From assembly GCA_012719455.1 (NCBI GenBank), contig JAAYAJ010000105.1, positions 1 through 64,000 of the forward strand: a stretch of DNA of 64,000 nt, given 5' to 3'. Origin of the DNA: Acidobacteriota bacterium (GTDB lineage: Bacteria > Acidobacteriota > UBA6911). The notes beneath the pieces are model-generated. The model did not search any database and was not told the DNA's origin. It saw nothing but the letters and a program-made list of their open reading frames with translations. A program made the translations under genes and the position numbers. Positions 51,666 through 61,167 of the stretch are shown piece by piece (positions within the stretch are counted from its first letter, which is position 1; each line of letters opens with the position of its first letter).

Positions 51666-52779
51666 TCGACCGGGAGCATTCGGGATAGGTTTCCAGCACC
51701 ACGTCCGGGCCTGTGCGCAGCGTGCGCCTGATCCTGAAGCGGAGCGCCTCGGCCGTCGAGCCGAACCCCCGCCCCCCCACCGCGGGAATGGCCGTCCGGC
51801 CGCCCAGGACCATCGGGGCGATGATGAAATGGAAGACATCCACCCTCCCCGCCGCCAGGAAGGCCCAGTGGACGCGGCTCCCCCCCTCGACGAGCAGGCC
51901 CAGGATGTTCCGAGCGCCCAGCTCCCCGAGGACAGCGCCGAGATCGAGCCCCTCCGCGGAACGGGGGACCGCCACGATTTCGGCGCCGGCTCCTTCCAGC
52001 TTCCTCCGGGAAGCCCCGGGAGCATCGGGGGCGCAAAAAACCAGGACGGGGGAATCGGGCGCAACCCGCAGCAGCCTCGAGTCCGGCGGGGTACGCAGCC
52101 GGGAATCCAGGATGGCCCGGACCAGGGGGCGCGCGCGTTTCCTTCTCCCCCGGTAGGTCAGTTCGGGATCGTCCGAGAGCACGGTGTCGACGCCGACCAG
52201 GATGGCGTCACTCGCAAGGCGCAGCCGCTGTCCAAACGCCAGCCCCCCGGGAGAGGAGATGGCGCGCCCCGCGGCACTGCCGGTCCCAATCTTCCCGTCG
52301 AGCGTCATCCCCACCTTGGAGACGACCAGCGGGCGTCCCGTGGTGATGTGGCAGGCAAAGGGTTCGATGAGCCGGCCGGCCTCCTCGGCGCACAGCCCCA
52401 CGTCCACCCGGATGCCGGCGGAGCGGAGCCTTTCCACGCCGCGCCCGGAAACAGCCGGGTTGGGATCGGTCCGGGCCGCCACGACGCGACGGACGCCGGC
52501 ACGCACGAGCGCGTCGGCGCAGGGAGGGGTGCGCCCCTCGTGGGAGCAGGGCTCGAGCGTGACATACACCACGGCGCCGGCCGCCCGCCGCCCCGCCATC
52601 CTGAGCGCCCCCACCTCGGCGTGGTCCCGGAGGGCGTAATCGTGCCACCCCCGGCCGACAACCCGCCCGTCCCGGACGATGACGCAGCCGACACTGGGAT
52701 TCGGGCTGGACCTGCCGATCCCCTTCTCCCCGAGGAGGAGCGCCTTCTTCATATGCCTGCGGTCCGCATCGTCAAACAT
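51592..52779 (-). CDS. ribD: Bifunctional riboflavin deaminase-reductase
   Basis: RibD performs the deaminase and reductase steps after GTP cyclohydrolase II. The 395-residue protein has an N-terminal deaminase domain with zinc motif HAE (H53, E55) and PCSHEGRTPPC (C78, C87). The C-terminal reductase domain has VVSKVGMTLDGKIG, DAILVGVDTVLSDDPELTYR and LLVEGGSRVHWAFL. It is the last gene of the long minus-strand run, and its 3' end overlaps thiE by 74 bases antisense. The extra C-terminal tail (SGNAPSPGPDPAPPSGPR) is non-conserved. Confidence 0.94.
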   Translation of the reverse strand: MFDDADRRHMKKALLLGEKGIGRSSPNPSVGCVIVRDGRVVGRGWHDYALRDHAEVGALRMAGRRAAGAVVYVTLEPCSHEGRTPPCADALVRAGVRRVVAARTDPNPAVSGRGVERLRSAGIRVDVGLCAEEAGRLIEPFACHITTGRPLVVSKVGMTLDGKIGTGSAAGRAISSPGGLAFGQRLRLASDAILVGVDTVLSDDPELTYRGRRKRARPLVRAILDSRLRTPPDSRLLRVAPDSPVLVFCAPDAPGASRRKLEGAGAEIVAVPRSAEGLDLGAVLGELGARNILGLLVEGGSRVHWAFLAAGRVDVFHFIIAPMVLGGRTAIPAVGGRGFGSTAEALRFRIRRTLRTGPDVVLETYPECSRSIISPWLSGNAPSPGPDPAPPSGPR

Positions 52780-52794
52780 GAAGCCCCAACGCGA

Positions 52795-54084
52795 TCATTG
52801 CCCGGCGCCCGCGCCGGGTGCCCCGGGGAGGTGGAACCGGATCCAGTGCACCCGCTTGCGATCGGCGTCGAGCACCCGCACCCGCAGCCCTTCCATCTCG
52901 AAGGCTTCGCCCGGCGCCGGAACCCGGCCCAAAAACCCCATCAGCAGGCCCGCAACCGTCGAACAGCCCGAGTCCTCGAATTCCTTCCCCGTCAGTTCCT
53001 CCAGGCGGAAGATCTCGGTGCTCCCATGCACCAGGAAGGTGCCGGCATCCTCCTTCACCACCTGGTTCACCTTGGCTTCGTCCTCGTCCCAGATTTCCCC
53101 GACGATCTCCTCGACCAGGTCCTCGATCGTCACCAGCCCGGCCACCCCGCCGAATTCGTCGATCACGATGGCGGTATGGTCCCCCCGCTCCTGGAGTTCC
53201 TTGAGGAGCTTGGAAACCGGCTTGGTCCCGGGAACGAACAGGACGGGGTGGATGAGGCCGGTGATGGAATCGGACCCATCCCCCGCTGCGAACCGGGCCA
53301 TCAGCTGGCGGATGTAGGCGATCCCGACGATGTGATCGAGGTTCCCGCGATAGATCGGGATACGTGAATGGCGATGCTCTACCATGATATCGCACAGTTG
53401 CGCGATGGTGGCTCCTTCCTCGCACGCCACGATCCTGGTGCGCGGAGTCATCACTTCCCGGACCAGGGTGTCGCCGAATTCGACGACCGACTGGATCAGG
53501 CGGGAATCCTCCTCCTCGAGAATCCCCTCGTCCTCCCCGATTTCCAGGTACGCCTGGATTTCCTCTTCGGTGGCCTCGTCGTCGTCCTCCTTCCCCCCCC
53601 CGCGGACCTCCTCGTGCATCCTCTTGTGCAGGCGGAGAACGTGCGACAGGGGAAGCGCCACCGGGCCGAGGACCAGGTTGAGGGGCTGGAACAGCCGCAG
53701 CAGCGCCACCAGCTTCTCCTCCGACCCGTTCTGGGTGAGGAGTCGAGGCAGCAGTTGCCGAAACAGCACCGAGAGGACGATATTCGCCAGGAAGGCGTAG
53801 ACCCATCCATAACCGGGCCAGAGGACCAGGCAGAGGTGGGTGGAGAGTACCACGACGGTGATGGCGCAGAACTGGGTCCCGAACTGAAGCGGCACGAAGA
53901 CCTGGTTGCGGTTTTCCAGGATCGCCGAAAGAAGCGGGGGGGCGGCCCCGTCGTCCTGCTCCAGGATCATGCGCAACAGGATCGGGCTTGCCTGGATGAC
54001 GGCGCTCTCAACCAGGGAGAAGAAAAATAGGAGCCCCAGGAAAACGGCGATGACGGCCAGCTCGATGTTGAAGAATTCCATCAC
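52795..54084 (-). CDS. CNNM/CorC-type membrane protein with CBS pair (hemolysin-like)
   Basis: The 429-residue protein has a DUF21/CNNM membrane domain (about 5-150, helices AVIAVFLGLLFFFSLVESAVI, ITVVVLSTHLCLVLWP and VYAFLANIVLSVLF). A CBS pair follows (about 205-330, VREVMTPRTRIVACEEG..HRHSRIPIYRGNLDHIVGIAYIRQLM and AIVIDEFGGVAGLVTIEDLVEEIVGEIWDEDE), then a CorC_HlyC domain (about 340-425). Such proteins are linked to magnesium or cobalt efflux; the name hemolysin is historical. It lies between ybeY and ribD on one strand, a common ybeY-corC order. Confidence 0.9.
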   Translation of the reverse strand: MMEFFNIELAVIAVFLGLLFFFSLVESAVIQASPILLRMILEQDDGAAPPLLSAILENRNQVFVPLQFGTQFCAITVVVLSTHLCLVLWPGYGWVYAFLANIVLSVLFRQLLPRLLTQNGSEEKLVALLRLFQPLNLVLGPVALPLSHVLRLHKRMHEEVRGGGKEDDDEATEEEIQAYLEIGEDEGILEEEDSRLIQSVVEFGDTLVREVMTPRTRIVACEEGATIAQLCDIMVEHRHSRIPIYRGNLDHIVGIAYIRQLMARFAAGDGSDSITGLIHPVLFVPGTKPVSKLLKELQERGDHTAIVIDEFGGVAGLVTIEDLVEEIVGEIWDEDEAKVNQVVKEDAGTFLVHGSTEIFRLEELTGKEFEDSGCSTVAGLLMGFLGRVPAPGEAFEMEGLRVRVLDADRKRVHWIRFHLPGAPGAGAGQ

Positions 54085-54097
54085 CCTTCCTCCGGCC

Positions 54098-54577
54098 TCA
54101 CGAGAGGGGGGGGGCCGAGAAAAACTTCCGGCGTGTCAGTTTCCGTTGCATGCGCATCATCTCGCCGCCGTCCGTTTCATGGTCATAGCCCGCGAGATGA
54201 AGGACCCCGTGCACCAGCAGCAACCTGACCTCCCTCTCCATGCCGGCCGGAGAGTCGGACGATTGCCGGGCGGCGATTTCCGGGGCGATCACGATGTCTC
54301 CCAGGAAGCCCGGTCCGGCCGCCGTGTCCCCGTATTCGAAACTGAGCACATCCGTTGCGCAATCCTTCCCGCGCCACCGGCGGTTCAGCCCCCGCATGGT
54401 CCGCGCCCCTACGAACACCACGGACAGCGAGTCGCCGGGCAGGCCCAGCGTCTCGAGCAGCGCGGCGCAGAAAACGTATGCCGCCGCGCGATCAATCCTA
54501 ACCTTTTTTTGCCTGTTGAGGATCTGGATTTTCGGGCGCCGTCTCCCCGGATCCGTCCTTCGATTGTCTGAAGTCAT
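54098..54577 (-). CDS. ybeY: Endoribonuclease YbeY / rRNA maturation factor
   Basis: YbeY is a zinc endonuclease in 16S rRNA 3'-end maturation and quality control. The ATG at 54577 gives 159 residues. The core has LSVVFVGARTMRGLNRRWRGKDCATDVLSFEYG, LGDIVIAPE, and the three-histidine site HGVLHLAGYDH (H123, H127, H133). The start lies 80 bases inside the end of the upstream HD-phosphodiesterase gene, a long same-strand overlap. No later start would keep the first strand of the fold. Confidence 0.9.
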   Translation of the reverse strand: MTSDNRRTDPGRRRPKIQILNRQKKVRIDRAAAYVFCAALLETLGLPGDSLSVVFVGARTMRGLNRRWRGKDCATDVLSFEYGDTAAGPGFLGDIVIAPEIAARQSSDSPAGMEREVRLLLVHGVLHLAGYDHETDGGEMMRMQRKLTRRKFFSAPPLS

Positions 54578-56837
54578 ATCCCGGATAGTCGATTCGATGG
54601 TGAAAGATGCCGGCCAGAATCTTGAAAAAACTCTCCTTGATGAGCTCGACGTCCCTGAAGGTGATGTCGCAATCGTCGAACTGCTTGTCGTCAATGATCG
54701 CCCCCGCCAGCCGGTCGATCATCCCCCGGATCTGGGCCGGAGCGGGGGCGTCCCCCAGGGTCCTGGAAGCCGCCTCCACGCTGTCGGCCAGCATCATGAT
54801 AGCGGCTTCCCGGCTTTGGGGCCGGGGTCCGGGATAGCGGAAATCAGCTTCCGACAGCTTGCTCCGGTCATCGTCCGCCGCCTCCTTCGCCTTCTGGTAA
54901 AAGAAGGTCATGATCCGCGTTCCGTGGTGCTGCGGGATCATGTCGCTGATACATTGCGGCAACCCCGCCGCCCGGGCGAAATGGAGCCCATCCTTGACGT
55001 GGCTGGAGATGATGAGACAGCTCATGCTGGGGGAAAGGTCTTCATGCTTGTTGCCGCCGTAGGCCTGGTTCTCGACGAAATATTCCGGCTTGGTCAGCTT
55101 GCCGATATCGTGGTAGTAGGCGCCCACCCGGGCCAGCAGCGGATTGGCTCCGATCGCCTCGGCCGCAGCTTCCGCCAGCGTCGCCACCATCAGGCTGTGA
55201 TGATAGGTCCCCGGCGCCTCCACGGCCAACCGCCGCAAAAGCGGGGCGTTGAGGTTCGACAGCTCCAGGAGCCGGATGTCGGTGGTGACCTTGAACAGGG
55301 TTTCCAGCGCCGGGAGCAGCATCGAACAGAGGGCGCTGGCCAGCATCCCGCTCGAGAGCGCCAGGATGGCGTAATCCAGGGCGTCGGAAAAACGGAGCGG
55401 CGCCTGCCGCATGATCGCCAGCGCCGCCAGGCAGATGATGTTGGCGACCGCGATCGTGAGACCGCTCTTGATGATGGCGGCCCGGTCCTTGTACTGCCGG
55501 ATGCTGTAGATCCCGGCCAGGGAACCGATCAGGCAGTAGGCCGACAACTCCACGTGACCGTAAAAGAGCCCGCAGAGGATGGCCAGCACCACCGAGGAAA
55601 GAACCCCCAGGTTGACGTCGACGAGCAGGGTGATGAGGAGGGCGCCGAAAGCGAAAGGAATGCCGAAATACAGGACGTAGGGGTCCTGGAAGCGCTGGAA
55701 CCGCTCCCCGAGAATGTCCGCCAGGGAGGTCAGCAGCCGCACGACCAGGAGTTCGGAGGCGATCACGACCAGGATCAGGACGGCGAGGTTGCGGATCTTT
55801 GTGTGCCGCGTCTGGTAGTAGACGAAGTAGCGCCAGAGCGAGTAGAGCAGGATCGCCGTGATCAGGAAGTATCCCCCGAACTGCCAGACGAGGGAGCGGG
55901 GCCGGCGCAGGTTCTTGAGCGCGCTCAGCTGCATCAGGATCTGCGGAGTGATCTGCTCCCCGCCGCGGACGACCGTCTGGCCCTGCTTGAGCTGCACTTC
56001 GACCGGCTTGACCTGGCGCGAGGCCAGGGCGCGGCGGGAATCGGTCTCCTCGCGGTCGCACAAGAGCGTGGGAAACAGCGCACTCTCCAGGTAGGCCAGG
56101 AGCGTCGACCGGTCACGCGCCGACAAGCCGGGAAAATCGATCGGGGACTGCCGGATCGACTCCCTCGCCGCCGAGAGCTCGCGGACCCGGTAGGCGTCCG
56201 TCAGCAAACGCTCCAGGGCGTAGGATCCATCGCGCACGAGGATGCCCGAGCGCAGATCCTTCAGGAACTCCCCCCGGTCGCGGATGATCCCGTCGCGCAG
56301 CACCGTTTCGAGCAGTTCCAGCATCCGCGCCTCGAGATCGGGGCTGAAATTGTACCGGAGCAGGGCCTCGAGCACCTTGGGCGGGAAAGCGCCCCCCGTG
56401 CGGGCCCCAAGCGTTTTCAGGAGTTCCGCGCGGCGCGCCTTCGATTTCAGGGCGCCGGCTTCCGCCAGAATGTCCCGCGCCTCGGAGAAGGCGTCGGCGG
56501 TGGATTTCAGATGGCCGGAGATGAGATCGGTTTCGAGCTGGTACACGGCCGGAACCGCGGCCTCCGCCTCCGCCCGCCGGAGATCGGTGGCCATCCGGTC
56601 CTCGTAGAACACATCCTGCGCCGCACGCACTTCCTGGCCGGCGATCTGGCCGACCTCGTAATCGGGAATGGCTTGGGAACGAAACCCGATGAGGATCAGG
56701 GCAATGACGGCGGTGGCGCAAAACCCGGCCAAGGCGTCGACCCATGTCAGTCCGCTGCGCAGGTTTTCCAGCAGTTCGAGATACCAGCGCCGCCGGGGTC
56801 TCTCCCCCCACTTCTCCAACCCTGCAGAGATAGCCAT
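54498..56837 (-). CDS. 7TM-HD family phosphohydrolase (PgpH-like)
   Basis: The 779-residue membrane protein has one N-terminal helix (about 35-55), a large extracytoplasmic 7TMR-HDED sensor domain (about 60-320) and seven helices (about 335-540). A cytoplasmic HD domain follows, with TYHHSLMVATLAEAAAEAIGANPLLARVGAYYHDIGKLTKPEYFVENQ and HVKDGLHFARAAGLPQCISDMIPQHHGT. Homologues (PgpH) degrade cyclic di-AMP. The usual PhoH neighbour is absent; ybeY is directly downstream with an 80-base overlap. The tail is charged and disordered. Confidence 0.9.
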   Translation of the reverse strand: MAISAGLEKWGERPRRRWYLELLENLRSGLTWVDALAGFCATAVIALILIGFRSQAIPDYEVGQIAGQEVRAAQDVFYEDRMATDLRRAEAEAAVPAVYQLETDLISGHLKSTADAFSEARDILAEAGALKSKARRAELLKTLGARTGGAFPPKVLEALLRYNFSPDLEARMLELLETVLRDGIIRDRGEFLKDLRSGILVRDGSYALERLLTDAYRVRELSAARESIRQSPIDFPGLSARDRSTLLAYLESALFPTLLCDREETDSRRALASRQVKPVEVQLKQGQTVVRGGEQITPQILMQLSALKNLRRPRSLVWQFGGYFLITAILLYSLWRYFVYYQTRHTKIRNLAVLILVVIASELLVVRLLTSLADILGERFQRFQDPYVLYFGIPFAFGALLITLLVDVNLGVLSSVVLAILCGLFYGHVELSAYCLIGSLAGIYSIRQYKDRAAIIKSGLTIAVANIICLAALAIMRQAPLRFSDALDYAILALSSGMLASALCSMLLPALETLFKVTTDIRLLELSNLNAPLLRRLAVEAPGTYHHSLMVATLAEAAAEAIGANPLLARVGAYYHDIGKLTKPEYFVENQAYGGNKHEDLSPSMSCLIISSHVKDGLHFARAAGLPQCISDMIPQHHGTRIMTFFYQKAKEAADDDRSKLSEADFRYPGPRPQSREAAIMMLADSVEAASRTLGDAPAPAQIRGMIDRLAGAIIDDKQFDDCDITFRDVELIKESFFKILAGIFHHRIDYPGYDFRQSKDGSGETAPENPDPQQAKKG

Positions 56838-56893
56838 TTAGGTCGCCATAGACCTTTCACCGGATCCGGCGGGCCGGATCCCCGGGAACCATC

Positions 56894-57874
56894 CTATGAA
56901 GACTTGAGTTTCCTGATCTCTTCCGTGAGAGCGGGAACCACGGCAAAGAGATCCCCCACGATGCCGTAATCGGCGACGCTGAAAATGGGCGCTTCAGGAT
57001 CCTTGTTGATCGCGACGACGTACTTGGACGATGACATGCCGGCCAGGTGCTGGATGGCGCCGCTGATGCCGCAGGCAATATAGCAGGTGGGCGACACGGT
57101 TTTCCCCGTCTGCCCGACCTGGTGCTGTTGATCGATCCACCCCGAATCCACGGCCGAACGCGAAGCCCCGACAGCCCCGCCCAAGACCCCGGCCAGCTGC
57201 TCGATCAGGGGGAAATTCTCCGGCCCCTTCATTCCCCTCCCCCCGGAAACGATGATGTTGGCCTCGGTCAACTCAACCTTCTGCCCCGCGGAGGCCTTGA
57301 CCTCCCTGACGACGGCGCGAAACTGCCCGGCGGTCAGTTCGGGTGCGAAGTCGATCGCTTCGGCGCTCCGCCCGGAGTCGGGATCGCCCAGCGAAAAAAC
57401 GTTCGGCCGGAGCGTGGCCATGCCCGGGCTCAACGGCAGCCGGACCCGGGCGTAAGCCTTCCCCGCGTAGATGGGACGCACGCACTCGAGCCGCCCGCCG
57501 TCCGCGTGGATTTCAATGCAATCCTGGGCAAGCCCCACCCCCAGCTTGGCCGCCACCCGGGGGAGCAGGTCCCGCCCCATGGCGCTGGCCGAACTGAGAA
57601 CAAAGCGCGGCTGGATGGACCGGATCGCCTGGGCCAGGGCCGCGGCGTAACCGTCGGTCGAATAGGCCTGGAGCAGATCGTGCCGCACCGTCATGACCCG
57701 GTCGGCCCCGTAGGCGGCCAGGTTTTCCGAGGGCTCTTCGGTCCCGATGCGCAGGGCGATGACGGCTTCCTGCAGCCCGTCGGCCAACCGACGCGCCGCG
57801 CCCAACGCTTCAAGCGACGGTTTCTTTACCCTGCCTTCCCGTTCCTCGATAAAGACCAGGATTCCCTGAGCCAT
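56894..57874 (-). CDS. etfA: Electron transfer flavoprotein, alpha subunit
   Basis: The 326-residue FAD-binding subunit has an N-terminal domain ([29 protein letters not shown]), [39 protein letters not shown], and the C-terminal FAD motif [58 protein letters not shown]. This last motif is the ETF-alpha signature. It follows etfB by 47 bases. EtfAB shuttles electrons between acyl-CoA dehydrogenases and the quinone pool or ferredoxin; no dehydrogenase is in the window. Confidence 0.96.
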   Translation of the reverse strand: MAQGILVFIEEREGRVKKPSLEALGAARRLADGLQEAVIALRIGTEEPSENLAAYGADRVMTVRHDLLQAYSTDGYAAALAQAIRSIQPRFVLSSASAMGRDLLPRVAAKLGVGLAQDCIEIHADGGRLECVRPIYAGKAYARVRLPLSPGMATLRPNVFSLGDPDSGRSAEAIDFAPELTAGQFRAVVREVKASAGQKVELTEANIIVSGGRGMKGPENFPLIEQLAGVLGGAVGASRSAVDSGWIDQQHQVGQTGKTVSPTCYIACGISGAIQHLAGMSSSKYVVAINKDPEAPIFSVADYGIVGDLFAVVPALTEEIRKLKSS

Positions 57875-57921
57875 TTCCCCTCCTTAAGTCATCATGGCAC
57901 AAAACGCGTGGCGCATGCAGA

Positions 57922-58698
57922 TTAAATGATCTTGGCTTCCTCGTGGAGCAGCTTCACCAGCTGCGGCACCACCTCGGAAACATCGCCCTTGAGGATCTTC
58001 CCGGGGGGACGCGAGGGGGGCAGGGCGACCTCGAGGGTCTCCACCCGCGGCTGGAGGTCTTCGGTCGCGAGCCCCAGCGACTGCACCGTGCGGATCTCGA
58101 TCTGCTTCTTCTTCGCCGCCATGATCCCCTTCAGGGAGGCGTAGCGGGGAACGTTCAGCCCCTTTTGCGCCGTCAGGACCGCGGGCAGGGTCCCCTCGAC
58201 GATCTCGTGGGCCCCCTCGATGTCCCGCTCTGCCCGGAAGGCGCCCCCCTCGATCTCCAAGCTGGTAACCACCGAAACCTGGGGGAGGTCCAGCGCCTCG
58301 GCCACGACCGCGGGCACCTGGCCGTTATCCACGCCTATGGCGTGCTTCCCGAAGAGAATCAGGTCCGGCGCAAGGGTCCGGCAGACTGCGGCCAGGACGG
58401 TGCCGACGACATAGCTATCCGCCCGCTCCAGGGAACCGTCACTGACGAGAACGGCCGCATCTGCGCCCATGGCCAGGCAGGTCCGCAAACCGGCGGCGGC
58501 CCCTTCGCTTCCCGCCCCGACCACGATCACCTCGCCCCCGTGCTTCTCCCTCAGCTGCAGGGCCTCTTCCACGGCGAATTCATCGTAGGGATTGACGATG
58601 AAAGAAACCTCCGCAAGGTCCACTTCGGCCGCCTGCGCGGCGATCTTGACCTTGATGGCGGTATCCGGAACATATTTGACGCATACGACAATCTTCAT
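57922..58698 (-). CDS. etfB: Electron transfer flavoprotein, beta subunit
   Basis: The 258-residue partner of EtfA starts MKIVVCVKYVPDTAIKVKI. It has FIVNPYDEFAVEEALQLREKHGGEVIVVGAGSEGAAAGLRTCLAMGADAAVLV, LILFGKHAIGVDNGQVPAVVAEALDLPQVSVV, and ETF-beta-type VLTAQKGLNVPRYASLKGIMAAKKK. It follows acpP by 93 bases in the same direction. Whether the complex is bifurcating or housekeeping cannot be told safely by eye. Confidence 0.96.
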   Translation of the reverse strand: MKIVVCVKYVPDTAIKVKIAAQAAEVDLAEVSFIVNPYDEFAVEEALQLREKHGGEVIVVGAGSEGAAAGLRTCLAMGADAAVLVSDGSLERADSYVVGTVLAAVCRTLAPDLILFGKHAIGVDNGQVPAVVAEALDLPQVSVVTSLEIEGGAFRAERDIEGAHEIVEGTLPAVLTAQKGLNVPRYASLKGIMAAKKKQIEIRTVQSLGLATEDLQPRVETLEVALPPSRPPGKILKGDVSEVVPQLVKLLHEEAKII

Positions 58699-58791
58699 GA
58701 CCGATTCCCCGGTTTGACGTTTTCAAAATGAACGGCGCACCGCACAACCCCGTGCAGCCGTCCCTTCAGGAAAGACCTGGCGCCCACCGCC

Positions 58792-59031
58792 CTATTTTTT
58801 GACTTGGGCTTCCACGTATTCGATCGCGTTCTGAACCGTCTTGATCTTCTCGGCGTCCTCGTCCGGGATCTCGATTCCGAAGGCCTCCTCGAAGGCCATC
58901 ACCAGTTCGATCGTATCCAGGGAATCCGCGCCCAGATCGTCAACGAAAGACGCCGCCGGCGTCACTTCCGTCTCGTTGACACCCAACTGATCCACGATGA
59001 TCGATTTCACTCTTTCTTCTACCGAAGCCAT
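58792..59031 (-). CDS. acpP: Acyl carrier protein
   Basis: The 79-residue acidic helical carrier starts at the ATG at 59031, with GAGGAAGAGGG just upstream. The phosphopantetheine site is S37 in [33 protein letters not shown]. It lies between plsX and etfB; the usual fabD, fabG and fabF genes between plsX and acpP are missing here. It holds acyl chains for fatty acid and phospholipid synthesis. Confidence 0.96.
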   Translation of the reverse strand: MASVEERVKSIIVDQLGVNETEVTPAASFVDDLGADSLDTIELVMAFEEAFGIEIPDEDAEKIKTVQNAIEYVEAQVKK

Positions 59032-59162
59032 CCCTCTTCCTCCCCATTTGGTTTCGTCCGCCGCAGGGCCCTCGGGCCGCGCCGGACCACTCACATTTTG
59101 TCGCCGGCGGCGGCTGAGGCCCGTGGCCCGCCCCCGACGGCCTCATCCGATCCCGTGCGGTC

Positions 59163-60191
59163 TCACTCGCCGATGGGGATCGCCCCCCTGGGGTCCTGAT
59201 CCACCTGGCTGAGTTCCGCTTCGAGTATCGAGTTGACCCGATTGTCGGAAAATTCCTTGGCCACCCGGATCGCATTCTTGATCGCGTTGGCGCTGGACCT
59301 GCCGTGGCATATGATGGTGGCGCCGCGCAGTCCGAGCAGCGGCGCGCCGCCGTACTCCGAATAGTCGAGCCGCTTTTTCAGCCGCTTGAACGATTGCTGG
59401 CTGAGCATGGCTCCGAGCTTGGCCTGGAGGTTCCTCGAGAGCTCCTCCCGGAGCAGATTCAGTACCGTCTCGATCAGCCCCTCGCTCGTCTTCAGCGCAA
59501 CGTTGCCGGTGAACCCGTCGCAAACGATGACGTCCGCCCGCCCGTTGTAAATGTCCCGCCCCTCGACATTGCCGATGAAGTTCAGTTTGAGCCGCTTCAG
59601 TTCCCGGTGGACCTCCTTGGTGAGGTCGTTCCCCTTGCACTCCTCCTCCCCGACCGACATGAGACCGACCCGGGGGGAGGCGACGCCGATGATCTTCTTG
59701 CTGAAAAGGTGTCCCATGACGGCGAACTGCACCAGGTGCTGCGGCTTGCAGGAGATGTTGGCGCCCACATCGAGCAGCACCGCGTGCCCCTTCAGCGTAG
59801 GGAGGATCGTCGACAGCGCCGGGCGGTCCACCCCGGGAACGGTGCCGTATACCATCTTGGAGGTCGCCATCACGGCACCGGTGTTGCCGGCGCTGACCAG
59901 CCCGCTGGCCAAACCGTCCCGCACCAGGTCCGCGGCGACCCGGATCGAGGAATCCCGCTTCCTGCGCAGGGCCGCCACCGGGGACTCGTCCATGGCCACC
60001 ACCTCGGTCGCGTTGCGGATCTCGATGGGAAGGTCTCTTCCCCCCGCCTCCTTCAGGAGCGGGGCCAGGAGGGATTCCTTTCCCACGAGGGTGACGGCGA
60101 CGTTGTAGGCGCGGGCCGCCATTACGGCCCCTTCCACTTCGCTGAAGGGGGCGTTGTCACTCCCCATGCTGTCCACGGCGATATTGATCAT
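59163..60191 (-). CDS. plsX: Phosphate acyltransferase PlsX
   Basis: PlsX makes acyl-phosphate from acyl-ACP to begin phospholipid synthesis. With the ATG at 60191 the product has 342 residues starting MINIAVDSMGSDNAP. It contains VSAGNTGAVMATSKMVYGTVPGVDRPALSTILPT, LLDVGANISCKPQHLVQFAVMG, VGLMSVGEEECKGNDLTKE, and VIVCDGFTGNVALKTSEG. An alternative ATG at 60209 adds six residues. It follows rpmF in the classical yceD-rpmF-plsX order. Confidence 0.95.
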   Translation of the reverse strand: MINIAVDSMGSDNAPFSEVEGAVMAARAYNVAVTLVGKESLLAPLLKEAGGRDLPIEIRNATEVVAMDESPVAALRRKRDSSIRVAADLVRDGLASGLVSAGNTGAVMATSKMVYGTVPGVDRPALSTILPTLKGHAVLLDVGANISCKPQHLVQFAVMGHLFSKKIIGVASPRVGLMSVGEEECKGNDLTKEVHRELKRLKLNFIGNVEGRDIYNGRADVIVCDGFTGNVALKTSEGLIETVLNLLREELSRNLQAKLGAMLSQQSFKRLKKRLDYSEYGGAPLLGLRGATIICHGRSSANAIKNAIRVAKEFSDNRVNSILEAELSQVDQDPRGAIPIGE

Positions 60192-60236
60192 GTGCGCAAG
60201 GGAACCCATAATGAACCGGGAGAAACCACCAAGGCC

Positions 60237-60422
60237 CTAGAATTCCTCTTCGCCCTTGATGACGGCCTTCCCTTTGTAGAAGCCGCAATTGGCACAGGCC
60301 TGGTGCGACGCCTTGGGCATCTGGCAATTGGGGCATATACTTGGATTTACAGGCCGCAGAAAATCGTGAGCCCGGCGCTTTCCACGGCGCGACCGGGAAT
60401 GTCTCCTTTTTGGATTCGGCAT
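60237..60422 (-). CDS. rpmF: 50S ribosomal protein L32
   Basis: The 61-residue protein starts MPNPKRRHSRSRRGKRRAHDFL, with the zinc knuckle C30/C33 and C43/C46 (CPNC, CANC) and the end GFYKGKAVIKGEEEF. It is the zinc-containing form of L32. It lies between the yceD-type gene (63 bases upstream) and plsX. Confidence 0.96.
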   Translation of the reverse strand: MPNPKRRHSRSRRGKRRAHDFLRPVNPSICPNCQMPKASHQACANCGFYKGKAVIKGEEEF

Positions 60423-60485
60423 GGCGACTCTTCTCCATCATGCATGGGGATTGATGCCCTCAGTCGGGATTTGCGGCCCTCCCGC

Positions 60486-61025
60486 CTAGTCCTCCTTCCG
60501 CTCGTTCTTCTTCCGAAAATCGAGCAGAACGGACAGACGGGAATCCAGCTCCTCCCTGCTGCAATGGCACGCCCCTTCATTTAAATCGGCCCCGCACTGA
60601 TCGCAGAGCCCCTGGCAATCTTCGCGACAGACAACCTTCATGGGTATGGCGAGCTCGATCTGCTCGAGGACCATGGCGTTCACGTCAAAGGTGACGCCAT
60701 CGTAATACCCCACTTCCATATCTTCGTACTTCAGCTCTACTTCGGCGCCCCTGGCTCCCCAATCCGGCTGCGGCTGGTAGAAAAGGCCGAAGCGGGCGAA
60801 AAAGGGACGGTCGCACTCCCTGGTGCACCGGGAACAGCTGAACGTAATCGTCGTCTCCACCGTTCCATCGATCCGCAGCTCCCGTTCGTGGTGGGTGAGC
60901 ACGAAATCGACGGTCACCCCCGAGCTCAATGAAGCGTCCTCGTGGGAAAACCCGATCTCGTCGATCGGGAATACATGATGGACATGAAGCGGTTCCGCTT
61001 TCAGATCCTCAATTTCAATGAACAC
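60486..61025 (-). CDS. yceD: YceD/DUF177-family protein
   Basis: This family acts in large-subunit rRNA accumulation in bacteria and plants. The GTG at 61025, with AGGAG seven bases upstream, gives 179 residues. Features are the beta-rich N-terminus, ITFSCSRCTRECDRPF (a CxxC pair), and the C-terminal CREDCQGLCDQCGADLNEGACHC, a zinc-type cluster present in a subset of the family. The gene precedes rpmF, the usual arrangement. A longer open frame upstream uses poorer codons and lacks a ribosome site. Confidence 0.9.
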   Translation of the reverse strand: MFIEIEDLKAEPLHVHHVFPIDEIGFSHEDASLSSGVTVDFVLTHHERELRIDGTVETTITFSCSRCTRECDRPFFARFGLFYQPQPDWGARGAEVELKYEDMEVGYYDGVTFDVNAMVLEQIELAIPMKVVCREDCQGLCDQCGADLNEGACHCSREELDSRLSVLLDFRKKNERKED

Positions 61026-61167
61026 GACAAAACTCCTGCCTTCTTGAGCGAAGTGGGAAATTATATTGACGGCGGGACTTTTGTCAAGGATAAAGCCCGT
61101 GCAACTCAAGGACTTACGGCTTCGTGGAGGCGCGCCCGAAGCAGCGTAATCGGCGTTTTGGCACCAC

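Noticed and set aside
54240-56969. A 909-codon open frame on the plus strand opposite the HD phosphodiesterase gene
   Set aside because: It is an antisense shadow in GC-rich DNA with low-complexity Arg/Gly/Gln protein and no recognisable domain.
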